This document shows positions 33,880 to 44,500 of a stretch of DNA of 64,000 bases, one piece after another; within the stretch, counting starts at the first letter, position 1, and every line of letters starts with the position of its first letter. Origin of the DNA: Microcystis aeruginosa FD4 (GTDB lineage Bacteria; Cyanobacteriota; Cyanobacteriia; Cyanobacteriales; Microcystaceae). Where the stretch lies: contig NZ_CP046973.1 in assembly GCF_009792235.1 (NCBI RefSeq), forward strand, positions 2,604,001-2,668,000, read 5' to 3'. The position numbers and the translations under genes are program-made. The notes beneath the pieces were generated by a model. It saw nothing but the letters and a program-made list of their open reading frames with translations, had not been told where the DNA came from and did not search any database.

Positions 33880-34021
33880 TTAGGGGTGGTTGTGTCTGCT
33901 GGTGCAACAAAAATTCAGCGATCGCTATTACATAAGGCTCAAATCCGAGAGCATCATTATTAGTCGCTTGATCGCTGACGCTAGTATTGCGGATAGATTC
34001 AGGAGAAAAAGACATTCTCAT
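33880..34021 (-). pseudogene. N-terminal remnant of a KAP-type P-loop NTPase
   Basis: The frame from ATG 34021 reads FSPESIRNTSVSDQ, then DALGFEPYVIAIAEFL and a QTQPP segment, which I recognise as the start of KAP-family NTPases, normally followed at once by a P-loop. Sequence stops matching at the MITE edge, so only about 46 codons remain. The rest of the gene is absent. Confidence 0.6.
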
Positions 34022-34086
34022 AATATCATCTAAACCCTATAGGTTCTGTCAGGTAGGGAATAGAAGATTTAACTATGTCTATAGAG

Positions 34087-34791
34087 TTATTGGGGTTTAG
34101 TTTTACTAGGAATCAGAATTAATGACCAGTAGGTAACAGCCTCTGGATCGATTTCGGTAATCGGAATAATTTGCTGATTGGGTAAGGTTGCTCGTTCGAT
34201 GTAGAGGGCGCGTTCTAATAATCCTAATTCCTGGAGAATATCACGAACTTTAGCGAAATGTCTGCCTAATTTAATAATCGCCGCTGCATCGATAAATGCT
34301 AGGCGATCCCGCAATATTTCCGCCTCTAAAGTAGCCGGCATGATACTAAATACGTCATTTCGATAAGTGATAGGTACACCCAGCATTGCTGCACTTGCCA
34401 TCACTGAAGAAATCCCCGGCACAACTTCAATGGAAAAGCGATCGCACAAGCGATTAAAGATATACATAAATGTGCCATACAACATCGGATCGCCCACACA
34501 TAAAACCGCCACATCTCGACCTAAGTTTAACTGTTCGGCGATATTTTCCGCGGCAATATCATAATGAGGTTGAGAACTGCGCTCGACACTAAAAGGCAAA
34601 GGCATGGGAATTTCTATCTGCTCGGGACGGATAAAATCCGCCACAATTGCCCTTGCCAAAACTTTGCCACTTTCTAAGGTAGGATAGGCAATTACCGGAA
34701 CAGTTGTGAGAATCCGGTGTGCTTTTAGCGTCAACAATTCGGGATCACCAGGCCCGATTCCTAATCCATAAAGTTTGCCTAATTTATTCAT
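34087..34791 (-). CDS. cobI: Precorrin-2 C20-methyltransferase
   Basis: 234 residues that methylate C20 of precorrin-2 using S-adenosylmethionine in corrin ring synthesis. The SAM-binding GLGIGPGDPELLTLKA is at the start, with VLCVGDPMLYGTF and VVPGISSVMASAA further on, all typical of the tetrapyrrole methylase fold. The YIERAT segment is also conserved. The start overlaps the end of cobH by 4 bp, so the genes are translationally coupled. It is the last gene of the cobG-cobH-cobI operon, probably controlled by the riboswitch upstream of cobG. Confidence 0.93.
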   Translation of the reverse strand: MNKLGKLYGLGIGPGDPELLTLKAHRILTTVPVIAYPTLESGKVLARAIVADFIRPEQIEIPMPLPFSVERSSQPHYDIAAENIAEQLNLGRDVAVLCVGDPMLYGTFMYIFNRLCDRFSIEVVPGISSVMASAAMLGVPITYRNDVFSIMPATLEAEILRDRLAFIDAAAIIKLGRHFAKVRDILQELGLLERALYIERATLPNQQIIPITEIDPEAVTYWSLILIPSKTKPQ

Positions 34792-35423
34792 AATTCGTTC
34801 TCTTTTGCTAAAGCATTGACTGCTGCTGCTGCGATTGCGCTGCCTCCCCTACGTCCGTGCAGGGTAATAAATGGCACGCCACGACTATTAGTTGCTAATT
34901 CTGTTTTCGACTCTGCCGCTCCTACAAATCCGACGGGAAACCCTAAAATCAAAGCTGGTTTATCTACATTTTGATCGAGCAATTCTAGTATGCGAAAAAG
35001 TGCTGTCGGTGCATTACCAATAGCTACCACCGCTCCAGCTAAATGAGGTCGCCAAAGTTCTAAAGCGGCAGCGGAGCGGGTATTATTAATTTGCCGTGCT
35101 AACTCGCTCACTTCTGGGTGATTGAGGGTACAAATAATCGGATTATTTTTAGGTAAACGGGCTTTGGTAATGCCATTAGCGACCATTTGAGAATCACAGA
35201 GAATTGCTGCACCCCCAGCGAGGGCATTTCGTCCGATTTTAACCGCGTCCGGTGATGCTTCTAAATCTTCTGTTATGTCTGTCATCCCGCAGGAATGAAT
35301 TAGACGAACCGCCACATGAGCTAAATCATCGGGGAGATTTTTCCAGTTAGTTTCAGCCCGAATAATAGCAAAAGATTTGCGGTAAATTTCCTCACCATTC
35401 TTAATGTATTCCATTCTATTCAT
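34788..35423 (-). CDS. cobH: Precorrin-8X methylmutase
   Basis: 211 residues. The enzyme moves the C11 methyl to C12, giving hydrogenobyrinate. The catalytic histidine is probably the one in RLIHSCGMTD; other diagnostic blocks are ALAGGAAILCDSQMVANGIT, AVVAIGNAPTALFRI and GFPVGFVGAAESK. Length fits CobH/CbiC. It overlaps cobG by 8 bp upstream and cobI by 4 bp downstream, consistent with one operon. Confidence 0.95.
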   Translation of the reverse strand: MNRMEYIKNGEEIYRKSFAIIRAETNWKNLPDDLAHVAVRLIHSCGMTDITEDLEASPDAVKIGRNALAGGAAILCDSQMVANGITKARLPKNNPIICTLNHPEVSELARQINNTRSAAALELWRPHLAGAVVAIGNAPTALFRILELLDQNVDKPALILGFPVGFVGAAESKTELATNSRGVPFITLHGRRGGSAIAAAAVNALAKENEL

Positions 35424-36840
35424 CTAAATTTTTCGATTTTTGGGAGCTTAAAATTTGGGCTATGAGCGGGAGAATATTGGTAAATTCTCCCTCAAATATG
35501 GGTGTTTCTAAGAATTTTTGACTATCACCCAGATAGACTTGATAAGCTTCCAGTATTTGGCCATTTTGCTCGATAGTAGTTCCTAAAAGGGTAATTTCGG
35601 CTGGACTTGGTTGAGCGCAGGATTTAGCACAACCTGTCAAATGAATATTAACAGGAGAATTGCAGGTTAAGCGTTCTTTCAAATAATCTGCTAGGAGAGA
35701 AGCATGAATTTGAGTTGCAGTGGCCGCTGCTGCACAACCCGGTTTACCGCTACAGGCAACTATCCCCGCATCCCATCCGGGAGAAGCGGATAATCCTAGT
35801 GATGCCAGTTTTGGCAACAATTCTGACACTTTTTCATCGGGAATATCGGGTAATATAACAGTCTGCCAAGGGGTTAATCGTAACTGACCACTGCCAAAAG
35901 TTTCTGATAGTGCCGCTAATCCCCATAGTTGATTAGCCGTCAATTGTCCTAATCTTAATGATAGGCCAATATAAGACAATCCGGGTTGCTTTTGAGGATG
36001 AATTCCCAGATGAAAATAGGGTTGAGTGGAATGGGCAGCTTGCTGGTATTCTTGCCGTTGTATTATTCCAGTAGAAGTCCGCTGTAATTGAGAGTTAACT
36101 TGTTCGAGATATTTGGCCAATCCCCAATCTTTGAGCAGGTGTTTCATCCGCGGTTTTTTCCCCTTGATATTAGGGGTTTGTTGAACATAATCGAGATAAA
36201 CCGTTACTAAAGCTTTGACCACAGCTAAACAGTTTTCTGGCTCAATTAATAAGTCCGTGTCGTATAATTGTTTATCTCCTGCGAGTGCTAATCGAAAGCA
36301 AACAATAGAAGTTAAATTTGTCGGATTCTTGAGGGCAATTGCTGACAGATGAATCTCGTTATAGCGGTGTTGCCAGGCCATAGTTGAACCGGTGCCAATT
36401 CCCACTGCACCACCGCCATCGATCCCGATACTAAATTTAGGACTTAGTTGGGCAATTGATGGATAATTTTGGATAAAATTATCTAATTCTTGGACTAATG
36501 GACGAGTATCGATCAATTCTTGGCAGTCAATTCCGGCAGTGGGACTAGACATGATGTTACGCAGATGATCGATACTGGGATTATGGGCAGCTAACCCTAA
36601 TTTTTGCAGGGTTTGAAATTCTTCTAAACTGGGGGATTTTTGCAGTCCGCGAATTTGCAGATTTGCCCGATTGGTAACTTGTATTGTACTCTGCCATTGT
36701 TCGAGCCAAGTGGCGATCGCTTTTCCCTGTGGAGAATTGAGCCATCCACCGGGGGTGCGGAGACGAATTAAAAACCCATCCTGGGCAGCAGTTCCATAAA
36801 ATAAACCTGGACAAGCATTTGCCTTAACTAACCAATTCAC
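35416..36840 (-). CDS. cobG: Precorrin-3B synthase (siroheme/Fe-S protein)
   Basis: 474 residues with the nitrite/sulfite reductase fold. The N-terminal half includes DGFLIRLRTPGG and TNRANLQIRGL; the C-terminal half shows the cluster ligands CSGKPGCAAAATATQ and HLTGCAKSCAQPSP. CobG oxidises precorrin-3A in the oxygen-dependent corrin route. Cyanobacteria often use mixed cob/cbi sets, so an alternative is a related reductase in the same pathway. The gene starts the operon, overlaps cobH by 8 bp, and has a cobalamin riboswitch-like leader. Confidence 0.88.
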   Translation of the reverse strand: MNWLVKANACPGLFYGTAAQDGFLIRLRTPGGWLNSPQGKAIATWLEQWQSTIQVTNRANLQIRGLQKSPSLEEFQTLQKLGLAAHNPSIDHLRNIMSSPTAGIDCQELIDTRPLVQELDNFIQNYPSIAQLSPKFSIGIDGGGAVGIGTGSTMAWQHRYNEIHLSAIALKNPTNLTSIVCFRLALAGDKQLYDTDLLIEPENCLAVVKALVTVYLDYVQQTPNIKGKKPRMKHLLKDWGLAKYLEQVNSQLQRTSTGIIQRQEYQQAAHSTQPYFHLGIHPQKQPGLSYIGLSLRLGQLTANQLWGLAALSETFGSGQLRLTPWQTVILPDIPDEKVSELLPKLASLGLSASPGWDAGIVACSGKPGCAAAATATQIHASLLADYLKERLTCNSPVNIHLTGCAKSCAQPSPAEITLLGTTIEQNGQILEAYQVYLGDSQKFLETPIFEGEFTNILPLIAQILSSQKSKNLDE

Positions 36841-36889
36841 CGTTGTTTGTTCTCCATGCGACGCAGAGAAGTAGTTAGAAAATTAGTTG

Positions 36890-37045
36890 TCTATACTACC
36901 GATCAAAAGCTTGTAATTGGCATTCTGACTCGCAAGGAAAAAGGGAAGATGTACTCTTTTTACTTTTTACTTGATTACAGCTGCGGCACAGTACCAGAAT
37001 TGCACTGGACTTTCCCAAAGACAAGTTTAAGGATTATACCACAGT
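36890..37045 (-). promoter_or_regulatory. Probable cobalamin (AdoCbl) riboswitch
   Basis: On the - strand the leader of cobG reads, in order, GGGAAAGTCCAGTGC, GTGCCGCAGCTGTAATC (B12-box-like), a variable A/T-rich stem, CATCTTCCC, and GCGAGTCAGAATGCC. These blocks are in the order and spacing of cobalamin riboswitches (GGGAA, GCCACTGT, AGTCAGGA..CC). The genes it precedes make cobalamin, which supports a role in feedback repression. Boundaries are approximate. Confidence 0.75.
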
Positions 37046-37738
37046 TTGAGTTTTGGCGTTGCTAGATTAAAATCAGCTATACGCCGATTCCTCTATCCAT
37101 CTGGCACAGACAACTCCTTTTAGAAGATGTACCAGACTGAGCCTGAATCCGCCGTAGTAATTACCCAATTATCTTAAGCACCACAAGCATTTCAGCTTTT
37201 TTCAGCAAGCCCTAACTACTGTGATTGTTAAAAATTTCTTTCTTTTTTGTTACAGTTTCTAACATTGCCTATAGACTCAACGTATTGACATTTTTTTCCC
37301 TTTGGGAGCATCTCATTTATGCAAGTGAGTAATTATACTTATCCATAAAACTGGTTTCTAGCAAGGCTTTCAAAATAGCTTGACATAATACCAAATTTCT
37401 AAATCCATGACAGACATCCACGCTCGAATGCTTGCCAAGCCTGCATTCGTTGTGACGCGAATAAAGAAAATGGTATCCTATTGGTGATTTTCTCTCACTT
37501 AAGGTGAGCAGCAGAAGTTGTTCAAAGAGGGCGAATGCAATTCGCCCCTACAATAATATTATTTCGCCAATGGTAGGGGCGCACCGCGTGCGCCCAAAAT
37601 GTCATCTGGATATTTCGACAAAATTGAGATGCACCAGGCATAACCATCTCTGTCATTACTTTTGAAAAATGGTATAAACACCTGATTTAGGGGTTACAAA
37701 GGTGAGATGCTCCCCATTTTTTGTTTGGGAACAACACA
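37046..37738. other. Intergenic region with rearranged MITE copy
   Basis: It contains a MITE-end fragment TTTTTTCAGCAAGCCC next to TAACTA (37197-37218), a direct GACATCCACGCTCG/GCATTCG palindromic segment near 37410-37450, and the inverted MITE copy at 37463-37675. The promoter of the lipase gene must lie near 37690-37735. No other gene is visible. Confidence 0.65.
37463..37675 (-). mobile_element. Rearranged copy of the TACCATTTTT MITE
   Basis: Read on the - strand it starts TACCATTTTTCAAAAG with TTA before it, shares the GTGCGCCCC and GGGCGAAT palindromes and the GTGAGAGAAAATCACC block with 33638-33879, then ends differently: a second TACCATTTTC lies in the same orientation instead of the inverted end. 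It is therefore a chimeric or internally rearranged copy. Confidence 0.75.
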
Positions 37739-39796
37739 ATGAACCAATCTCTTAGGTTTAGCCAAATTCTCTCCCAATCTCTGGAAAGCGTATCTTACTC
37801 TCTTCAGGAATTCGCTACCAGTCCAGAATTTATTGACAAGATGAGACTTGCCTTTGGAGACAGTTTTGTGACGATTACTGCCCTTAACTTGGCACAAGAT
37901 TGGCAAAAAGGTAATATAACTTTACCTTCCATTGAGATTCTTCCTGCTACGACCCTTAATGGTGCTTATGCCGGATATCCTAGTGCAACGAATACGATTC
38001 CTGATAACTTCATTATTCGTTATGAAGGAAGGAATATCTTAGAAACAGGATTTGTTGGAGGAAGCAAGACGGGAACGGTTCAAATTCCTGAAGGGGATTC
38101 TGATCAGTTAGAGATCATTGTAGCAACTAATGATGAAGGAACAGCATGGAATTATACGGTTGAAACCATTGCACCGGGGTTAAATATACAAGATGCTTAT
38201 GTTGCTGTAGCAGAAGGAAGTAATCAAACGGCAACCCTTAAATTCCCTGTGATTCTCTCAGAAGCGGTTGATGTAGAAGTTACTGTTAACTATTTTACCC
38301 TCGTAGGAACGGCAGTAGATGGTGTAACGGGGAACGACAGAATAGATTACCGACCCATTACAGGGACATTAACCTTTGCCCCAAGAGAAACCAGTAAAGA
38401 AGTTGAAATCACAGTATTAGGAGATACCCCTGTTAATTATGGAGGCAATGCTAATTTTGAGATTTTCGCAAGGGATACAGCGTATCAGAATTGGGATAAA
38501 GGAGACGATATTGACTTTAACGGTAGTTTGTCTTATGGAGATTTAGGGTATCGAGTTGATCAATTTTTCAACGATGGCAGTACAGGTTTTCAGGCAACAG
38601 GATTAACTTCGGATGAAAATTTCTTTGTTTTAATCAGCAATCCTGTCCATAGCGAAATTAGCAAAGAGAGTGACCAAGAAAAAGATCGCTTATTGACAGA
38701 TTTAGAAGAATTTCTCGGTCCAGATTTTGTAAATTCATCCTCCTATCAGAAAGTCCAAGAAACTCTTAATAATTTAGAAGCACAGGATACCTCTTGGGCG
38801 TTTGCGACGGGAACAATTTATGATGAAGGAAAAGCTCCCGTTTTGGCGATTCGGGGGACACAGCCCGATCAATTAAGAACAGATGTCTGGGATGATGCTA
38901 ATCCCAATGGTATTGGTTATGGTCAATTTACGGCTAATCGAGGGGGTGTTAATCAATGGCTTGAGGAAATAAGTCAGCCAGAGGATAATCTCTCGGTAAA
39001 ACCCCACATTACAGGTCATAGTTTGGGTGGAGCATTAACCCAATGGGTAGCGGCAGATTATTCTTCTCAAGGTGCTTTAGGAGATATTGTTACGTTTAAT
39101 GCCCCAGGTATTTCAACGAGTGCGGCTAATAGTTTCGGTGGTGCAGAAAAAGTGACTCACTATATCCCTTCTATCGACATAGTGAGTATGGCAGGATTTC
39201 GTTACATTTCTGGACAATATGTTTTATCCAATCAATTACTTGTCCCTTCCTCATTTCCTAATCCTGTTGATGCCCATCTTCATCCTGTAATTATTCCAAA
39301 AACTGAGTCGAGTGGCTTGACTAAACCAAGTGGTTTAGGAATAGATACAGTTGGTAGCACAAACACTCTCAGCAGTGCTTTTTTTACCTATTTACCAGAT
39401 CCTGATTATTTTGCGATTCAGGTTATCATCGCAGGATTAGGGGCAATCACGCCTATTCCAGGGGCGACAACAACAGGGGCTTATGTAGCGAGTGTATTAA
39501 CTTTTCGTGGCACTACAGAAATAAATCGTCAACTCATTGGGGCTGTCATTTACGGTATCGATTATGCCATTGAATTTGCTAAAGCATCTGTTCAAGCGGC
39601 TTGGAATGCTGCCAAACAATGGGGACAAGATGCTTGGAATGCCATTACAGGGTGGGGAGAAAATGCTTGGGGTGCAGTGAGTAATTGGACAGTAGAGGCT
39701 TGGAATGCCACAACAGAATGGGTTAATCAAGCTTGGGATGCCACAACTCAGTGGACGAGTGATGCTTTGGCAAGCGACAACAGCATGGACTCCTGA
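37739..39796 (+). pseudogene. Giant lipase/RTX protein, segment 1 (Calx-beta and lipase)
   Basis: From ATG 37739 this piece has a Calx-beta-like domain (about 150-260; GNDRIDYRPITGTLTFAP), then a class-3 lipase domain with LAIRGTQPDQ and the nucleophile elbow ITGHSLGGAL near residue 428. Tandem Trp repeats follow (AWNAAKQWGQDAWNAITGWG, about 620-686). The frame ends because of one extra T in the TTT at 39766-39768; removing it gives SDAWQATTAW and joins segment 2. No signal peptide is seen, as expected for RTX-type secretion. The lipase domain is complete and might still be made, without its C-terminal parts. Confidence 0.85.
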
Positions 39797-40207
39797 AACT
39801 TGGCAAGCGACTATTGATTGGACAGATGATATGTGGCAAGCCACTGCTCAACTGGATAGTACAGGGGATGAAATCCTTTTTGGGACAATTGGCAATGATA
39901 ATCTAAGTGGCAACGCTGGCAAAGATATTCTGGATGGGTTAGCCGCAAATGATCTTCTTGATGGAGGAGAAGGGGATGATATTATCAAGGGAAGTGGTGG
40001 CAATGATACCCTAACAGGGGGGACGGGCAGCGATAGTTTTGTCTTTGAGAGTCCCACAGAAGGGATAGATACTATCGAAGATTTTGACAGTAGTGAGGGC
40101 GATCGCATTGTTATTTCGGCAACGGGTTTTGGTGGAGGATTAACCCCCGATGGGGTTCTCGCAGACTCTCAGTTTGTCTTAGGAAAGACTGCGGTTGATA
40201 GTGTTGA
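39769..40207 (+). pseudogene. Giant lipase/RTX protein, segment 2 (RTX repeats)
   Basis: This continues segment 1 in the next frame after the 1-bp shift. It finishes the Trp repeats (AWTPETWQATIDW) and carries about six RTX nonapeptides (GNDNLSGNAGKD, GGEGDDIIKG, GGNDTLTGGTGSD) that bind calcium, then DSFVFES and DFDSSEGDRI. It breaks off after AVDSV at the insertion sequence boundary, base 40207. The next bases of the original gene are at 41526. Confidence 0.85.
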
Positions 40208-40330
40208 CATCCTCGCCGCCGTAAAACGGACGGCGATTCCCAAACCTCACGATTTGGGTTTCTGCTTCTTTCCCTTGCGGGGTTCCGCACCTGCCGCCCC
40301 AGTTTTACTCTGTTCTGGTCTTATGGTCGC
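40205..40330 (-). ncRNA. Predicted omega RNA 3' part of the TnpB element
   Basis: By analogy with IS605-family elements, the 3' end of tnpB and the right end form the scaffold RNA; the hairpin CGCCGTCCGTTTTACGGCG on the - strand is near its end and host sequence beyond 40207 would be the guide. The 5' limit is a guess. Confidence 0.45.
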
Positions 40331-41525
40331 TCTACAGACTGACACCGCAAGTCCTGCGGCCAAAATGTTTTTACTGGCGTTAATATCTCGGTCATGGTGC
40401 GTCCCACAGCTTGGACAGTCCCATTCTCGAATATTTAACGGCATTTTCTCAGCAATATACCCGCAATTACTACACCTTTTAGAACTAGGAAACCATCTAT
40501 CTACTTCGAGGTAATTTCTCCCATACCAACGGCATTTATAGGCTAATTGTCGGGTAATTTCTCCCCAACTAACGTCAGATATTGCCTGAGATAATTTCGG
40601 GTTTTTGACCAGATTCTTGACGGCTAAATTCTCAACTACAATCGTTTGGTTTTCACGAACTAATTGAGTGGTTAGCTTGTGTAAATGGTCTTTTCTGCTA
40701 TCGGTGATTTGAGCGTGAATTCTGGCTACTTTGATTCTTGCTTTTTCCCGATTTTTTGAACCTTTCTGTTTTCGAGAAAGGCTTTTCGATGCTCTTCGCA
40801 GTCTCTGATAATGCTTTTTAAAATGCTTAGGATTAGATATTTTGTCACCATCGCTGGTAATTACTAGGCTACTAATTCCTAAGTCAATTCCGATGGCTTT
40901 ATCGGTTGGGGGTAAGGGTTTAATTGTTGGGTCATCAAATCTTATTGAGATATGCCAACGCCCAGAGGGATGCAATCTGACTGTTACTGTACTTGGTTCA
41001 CAGCTTTCTGGGATTTGTCTTGACCATCGAATAGGTAAAGGTTCTGTGCATTTGGCTAAATAGATTTGTTTGTCTTTAAATTTAAAAGCAGATTTGGTAA
41101 ATTCGGCACTTCCTCCTTGATGTTTTTTCTTAAAGTTAGGATACTTAGTACGACCAGCAAAGAAATTAGTGAAAGCTGTTTGTAGGTGTCTTAAACCTTG
41201 TTGTAAAGGTACACAGCTTACCTCGTTGAGAAAGTCTAATTCTTCTTGCTTTTTCCACTCGGTTAGCATTGAAGAAGTTTGAGCATATCCTACTCTTTCT
41301 TGTCTTTCGTACCATGCTTGTGTTCTGAGATGGAGAGCTTTATTGTAAACTAATCTTACACAGCCCAATGTGCGCCGCAATAGCGACTCTTGTTCGGGTG
41401 TTGGGTAAAATCGAAACGAATAGGCTTTTTCCATGTCTCACATTTTAGCATATATGGTGTAAATGCGCTAATATTTAACGGTAAAGCCGTCGTAGAACGA
41501 CGGGGTTTCAGACCCAAATTTTCGA
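40208..41525 (-). mobile_element. IS605-superfamily tnpB-only element (IS1341 type), 1318 bp
   Basis: Deleting 40208-41525 joins GTGTTGA to TGACCGATTT and restores the host reading frame exactly (AVDSVDDRFIYD), so the ends are well supported to within a 2-bp GA ambiguity. There is no target duplication, as expected for the family. Both ends hold hairpins: GCCGTCGTAGAACGACGG at the left end of the element (41489 region) and CGCCGTAAAACGGACGGCG at the right end (40216 region). No tnpA is present, so mobility would need one in trans. Confidence 0.92.
40247..41434 (-). CDS. tnpB: TnpB RNA-guided nuclease
   Basis: 395 residues. The N-terminal part MEKAYSFRFYPTPEQESLL is typical. RuvC residues are visible in order: Asp in GIDLGISSLV (about 188), Glu in VVENLAVKNL (about 273) and Asp in HDRDINASKNILA (about 355). 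Zinc-finger cysteines are in CSNCGY and CPSCGT. All catalytic residues are present. In this family a right-end RNA (omega RNA) guides cleavage at sequences beside a short target motif. The C-terminal KGKKQKPKS end overlaps the start of that RNA region. It is antisense to the lipase gene. Confidence 0.93.
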   Translation of the reverse strand: MEKAYSFRFYPTPEQESLLRRTLGCVRLVYNKALHLRTQAWYERQERVGYAQTSSMLTEWKKQEELDFLNEVSCVPLQQGLRHLQTAFTNFFAGRTKYPNFKKKHQGGSAEFTKSAFKFKDKQIYLAKCTEPLPIRWSRQIPESCEPSTVTVRLHPSGRWHISIRFDDPTIKPLPPTDKAIGIDLGISSLVITSDGDKISNPKHFKKHYQRLRRASKSLSRKQKGSKNREKARIKVARIHAQITDSRKDHLHKLTTQLVRENQTIVVENLAVKNLVKNPKLSQAISDVSWGEITRQLAYKCRWYGRNYLEVDRWFPSSKRCSNCGYIAEKMPLNIREWDCPSCGTHHDRDINASKNILAAGLAVSVCRATIRPEQSKTGAAGAEPRKGKKQKPKS

Positions 41526-44500
41526 TGACCGATTTATCTATGATCCAGCTACTGGAAATCTGTTCTTCGATCCTGATGGCAATGGTGCTGCACCTCAACA
41601 ACAGATTGCTATTCTAACAGGCGCACCTAACTTGAGTGCAGGGGATATCTTTATTTCTGGCAATTCAACAACCCCTAGCATCAAAATTACCGCCCCATCC
41701 ACTAATGTCAGTGACACCGAAGTAACCATTGAATGGAATGCCTTTGATGCTGACTCAGAAGCAACCATTAGCTTATTCTACGACACGGACAATCAAGGAT
41801 TTGATGGTGTCTTGATCGCTGATGGATTAGCGGAAACTGATGGACAAGGAAGCTTTGTTTGGAATACCGAAAATATTCCCCTAAAAGATTATTTTATCTA
41901 TGCTCAAATTTCTGATGAAACCCATTCTCCTGTTTTTAGCTACGCCAAAGGACAAGTTCTATTAAAACCTGTCGTAGAGGTAGAGGCCGATTTGTCGGTT
42001 ACTAAAACCGCTAGTATAAGCTCGGTTGAATTAGGAGAAACCTTTACCTACACCATTCAAGTCACTAATAATGGCTCAGTTACGGCGCAAGGGGTGACAA
42101 TTACAGAAATATTACAAGAACCTGTTACTTTTGTTTCTGCCAGTCTTACCCCCTCTCAACAGAGCGACAATGCTTTTACTTTCGATATTGGGGATCTCCC
42201 ATCGGGTGAAAGTCAAATAATAGAAGTAATGGCGATCGCTCCTACACTATTAACGGGAACAATCATCTCTAATACCAGCGTTTCAAGTGAAACCAATGAT
42301 CCTGATCTAACCAATAATGTCGCACTTTTAGCAACTGAAGTCACTGCAACCGCACTACCCGACTTAGTGGTAACTCGTACTGATAGTTCAGGTGAGGTTA
42401 ATATTAACACTCCCTACAATTATACTTTAACTGTCACTAATAATGGTTCTGCCACAGCAACAGGGGTTATTCTTACAGAACAATTACCTTCGACGGTTGA
42501 TGTGATCAGTTTTTCTAGTAATCTACCAGAACAGCCATCAAATTTGGTAGATATCATCAAGTTTGAATTAGATGCAGGGGAACGAGTCATTCTCGATCTT
42601 GATGCTCAAGAATTAGGTTCACCGCTAGATTCTGTGCTACGTTTATTCGATTCAGCCTGGAATGAATTAGCAGAGAATGATATTGATTTTGGAACTCCAT
42701 TTCCATTAGATTCTTATATCGATTTTACGGCTTCGGTTTCTGGGACTTATTACGTTGGTGTTAGTGGATGGTCAAATTTATTTTACGATCCCTTTATTGA
42801 TGGTAGTGGAGATTCAAGTTCCTCATATGGTGACTATACACTTGAAATTAAAGTAGGAAGTGGAGGTTCTACCAATCAGGTTGTTTTGAGTGAACCTAAT
42901 AATATTATTTCCCAAGCAGTAGATAGTGGGTTGAGTTCAGCTAATCAGGGTATTTTCATCGGGACAGGTTCAATTCGGACTGATACCAATCCAATTACCT
43001 TTTTCAATGGAATTATTGCTGCTGATGTCGGTACTCTCAGTAGTGGTGAAAGTGCAACAATCGATTTGACCCTTTCCTCGATCGCTGCTGGTAATCTCAA
43101 TAGTACAACTATTGTAACTGGCAATGAGTCAGATGCGAATCCCCTCGATAACTTAATTGCTGGCACACAAGCGGTTAATTCAATTGCCCCCGCGGAGATC
43201 GATTTAGAACTGACTCAAACGGTTAATAATTCTAATCCTGCGATTGGGGATGAAATTACCTTAACCTTAACCCTTGCTAATATCGGTCCTGGGGTCGCTA
43301 GTAATATTCAAGTGACCAATGTTTTGCCCTTAGACTTAGCGTTTATTTCTGTCGTTACTGAACAGGGGACTTATGACAGCAACACAGGCATCTGGGATGT
43401 CGGTAATATGCGAGATAATCTTAGCCGTACTCTGACAATTACTGCACAAGTAAATGGGGGTCAATCTCTTACGAATACGGCTCAAGTTACGGCAGTTTTT
43501 GAAGCAGACCTTGATTCTATTCCCAATAATAATGACCCCAATGAAGATGATCAAACTTCTGTTTTGATCGATGTTCAAAATGTCGCTCCAATCGTTCAAG
43601 GAAACAAAACCCTAACAGTTTTAGAAGATGCGTCTGCTACTTCCCTCAATATTTCTACGCCAACTGATGGGAATGGTGATAACTTAACCCTAACAGTAGA
43701 AACAATTCCAGATGGCACAAAAGGTCAAATTTTCTCAGGAAATAACTTAGTTAATACAGGGGATGTTTTAACACCACAGCAATTAACCAGTTTAGTCTTT
43801 GTTCCGATTGCTAATGCCAATGGTACGGCGGGAACGTTTAGTTATACCGTCAGTGATGGTCAAGGGGGTACAACTTCGCAAACGATTACATTAGCCATCA
43901 CGTCAGTCAATGATGCGCCTGTTGCCCAAGCTGACACGGCGACTACCGCTCAAAATACGCCCCTTACCTTAGATATCCTTGCCAATGACAGTGATATTGA
44001 AGGTGACTCCCTTTCTCTGACTTCTTTTAACCAAACTTCCAGTCAGGGCGGTACAGTCAGCCGAGATGAAAACGGGACTCAAGGCGATCTCACTGATGAC
44101 AAACTGCTTTATACTCCCGTAACTGGGTTTATTGGTATTGATAGCTTCACTTACACGATTAGCGACGGTACAGATAGTGGCACGGCAACGGTAAGTATTA
44201 CTGTAATCTCTACCACCAACCAGCCGCCCCAAGCCGTTAATGATGTGGCGACTACGACACAAAATACCCCTCTAATTATTCCCGTTGCTACTCTCTTAAG
44301 TAATGATACTGACCCAGATTTGGGTGACAGTCTCAATCTTACAGGTGTTAGTAATCCCAGTAATAGCAGCGTCGAGTTGGATGGCTCAAACGTTATTTTT
44401 ACGCCGTTGGCTGGCTTTATTGGTCAAGCTGACTTTGATTACAGTATAAGCGATAGTCAAGGAGAAACTAGCACCGCCAGCGTTGATATTGCTATCGATC

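Noticed and set aside
34367..34564. 65-codon frame inside cobI on the other strand
   Set aside because: Shadow of cobI; no supporting signal.
36847..37065. 72-codon + strand frame upstream of cobG
   Set aside because: It runs antisense through the riboswitch-like leader, and its composition is not protein-like.
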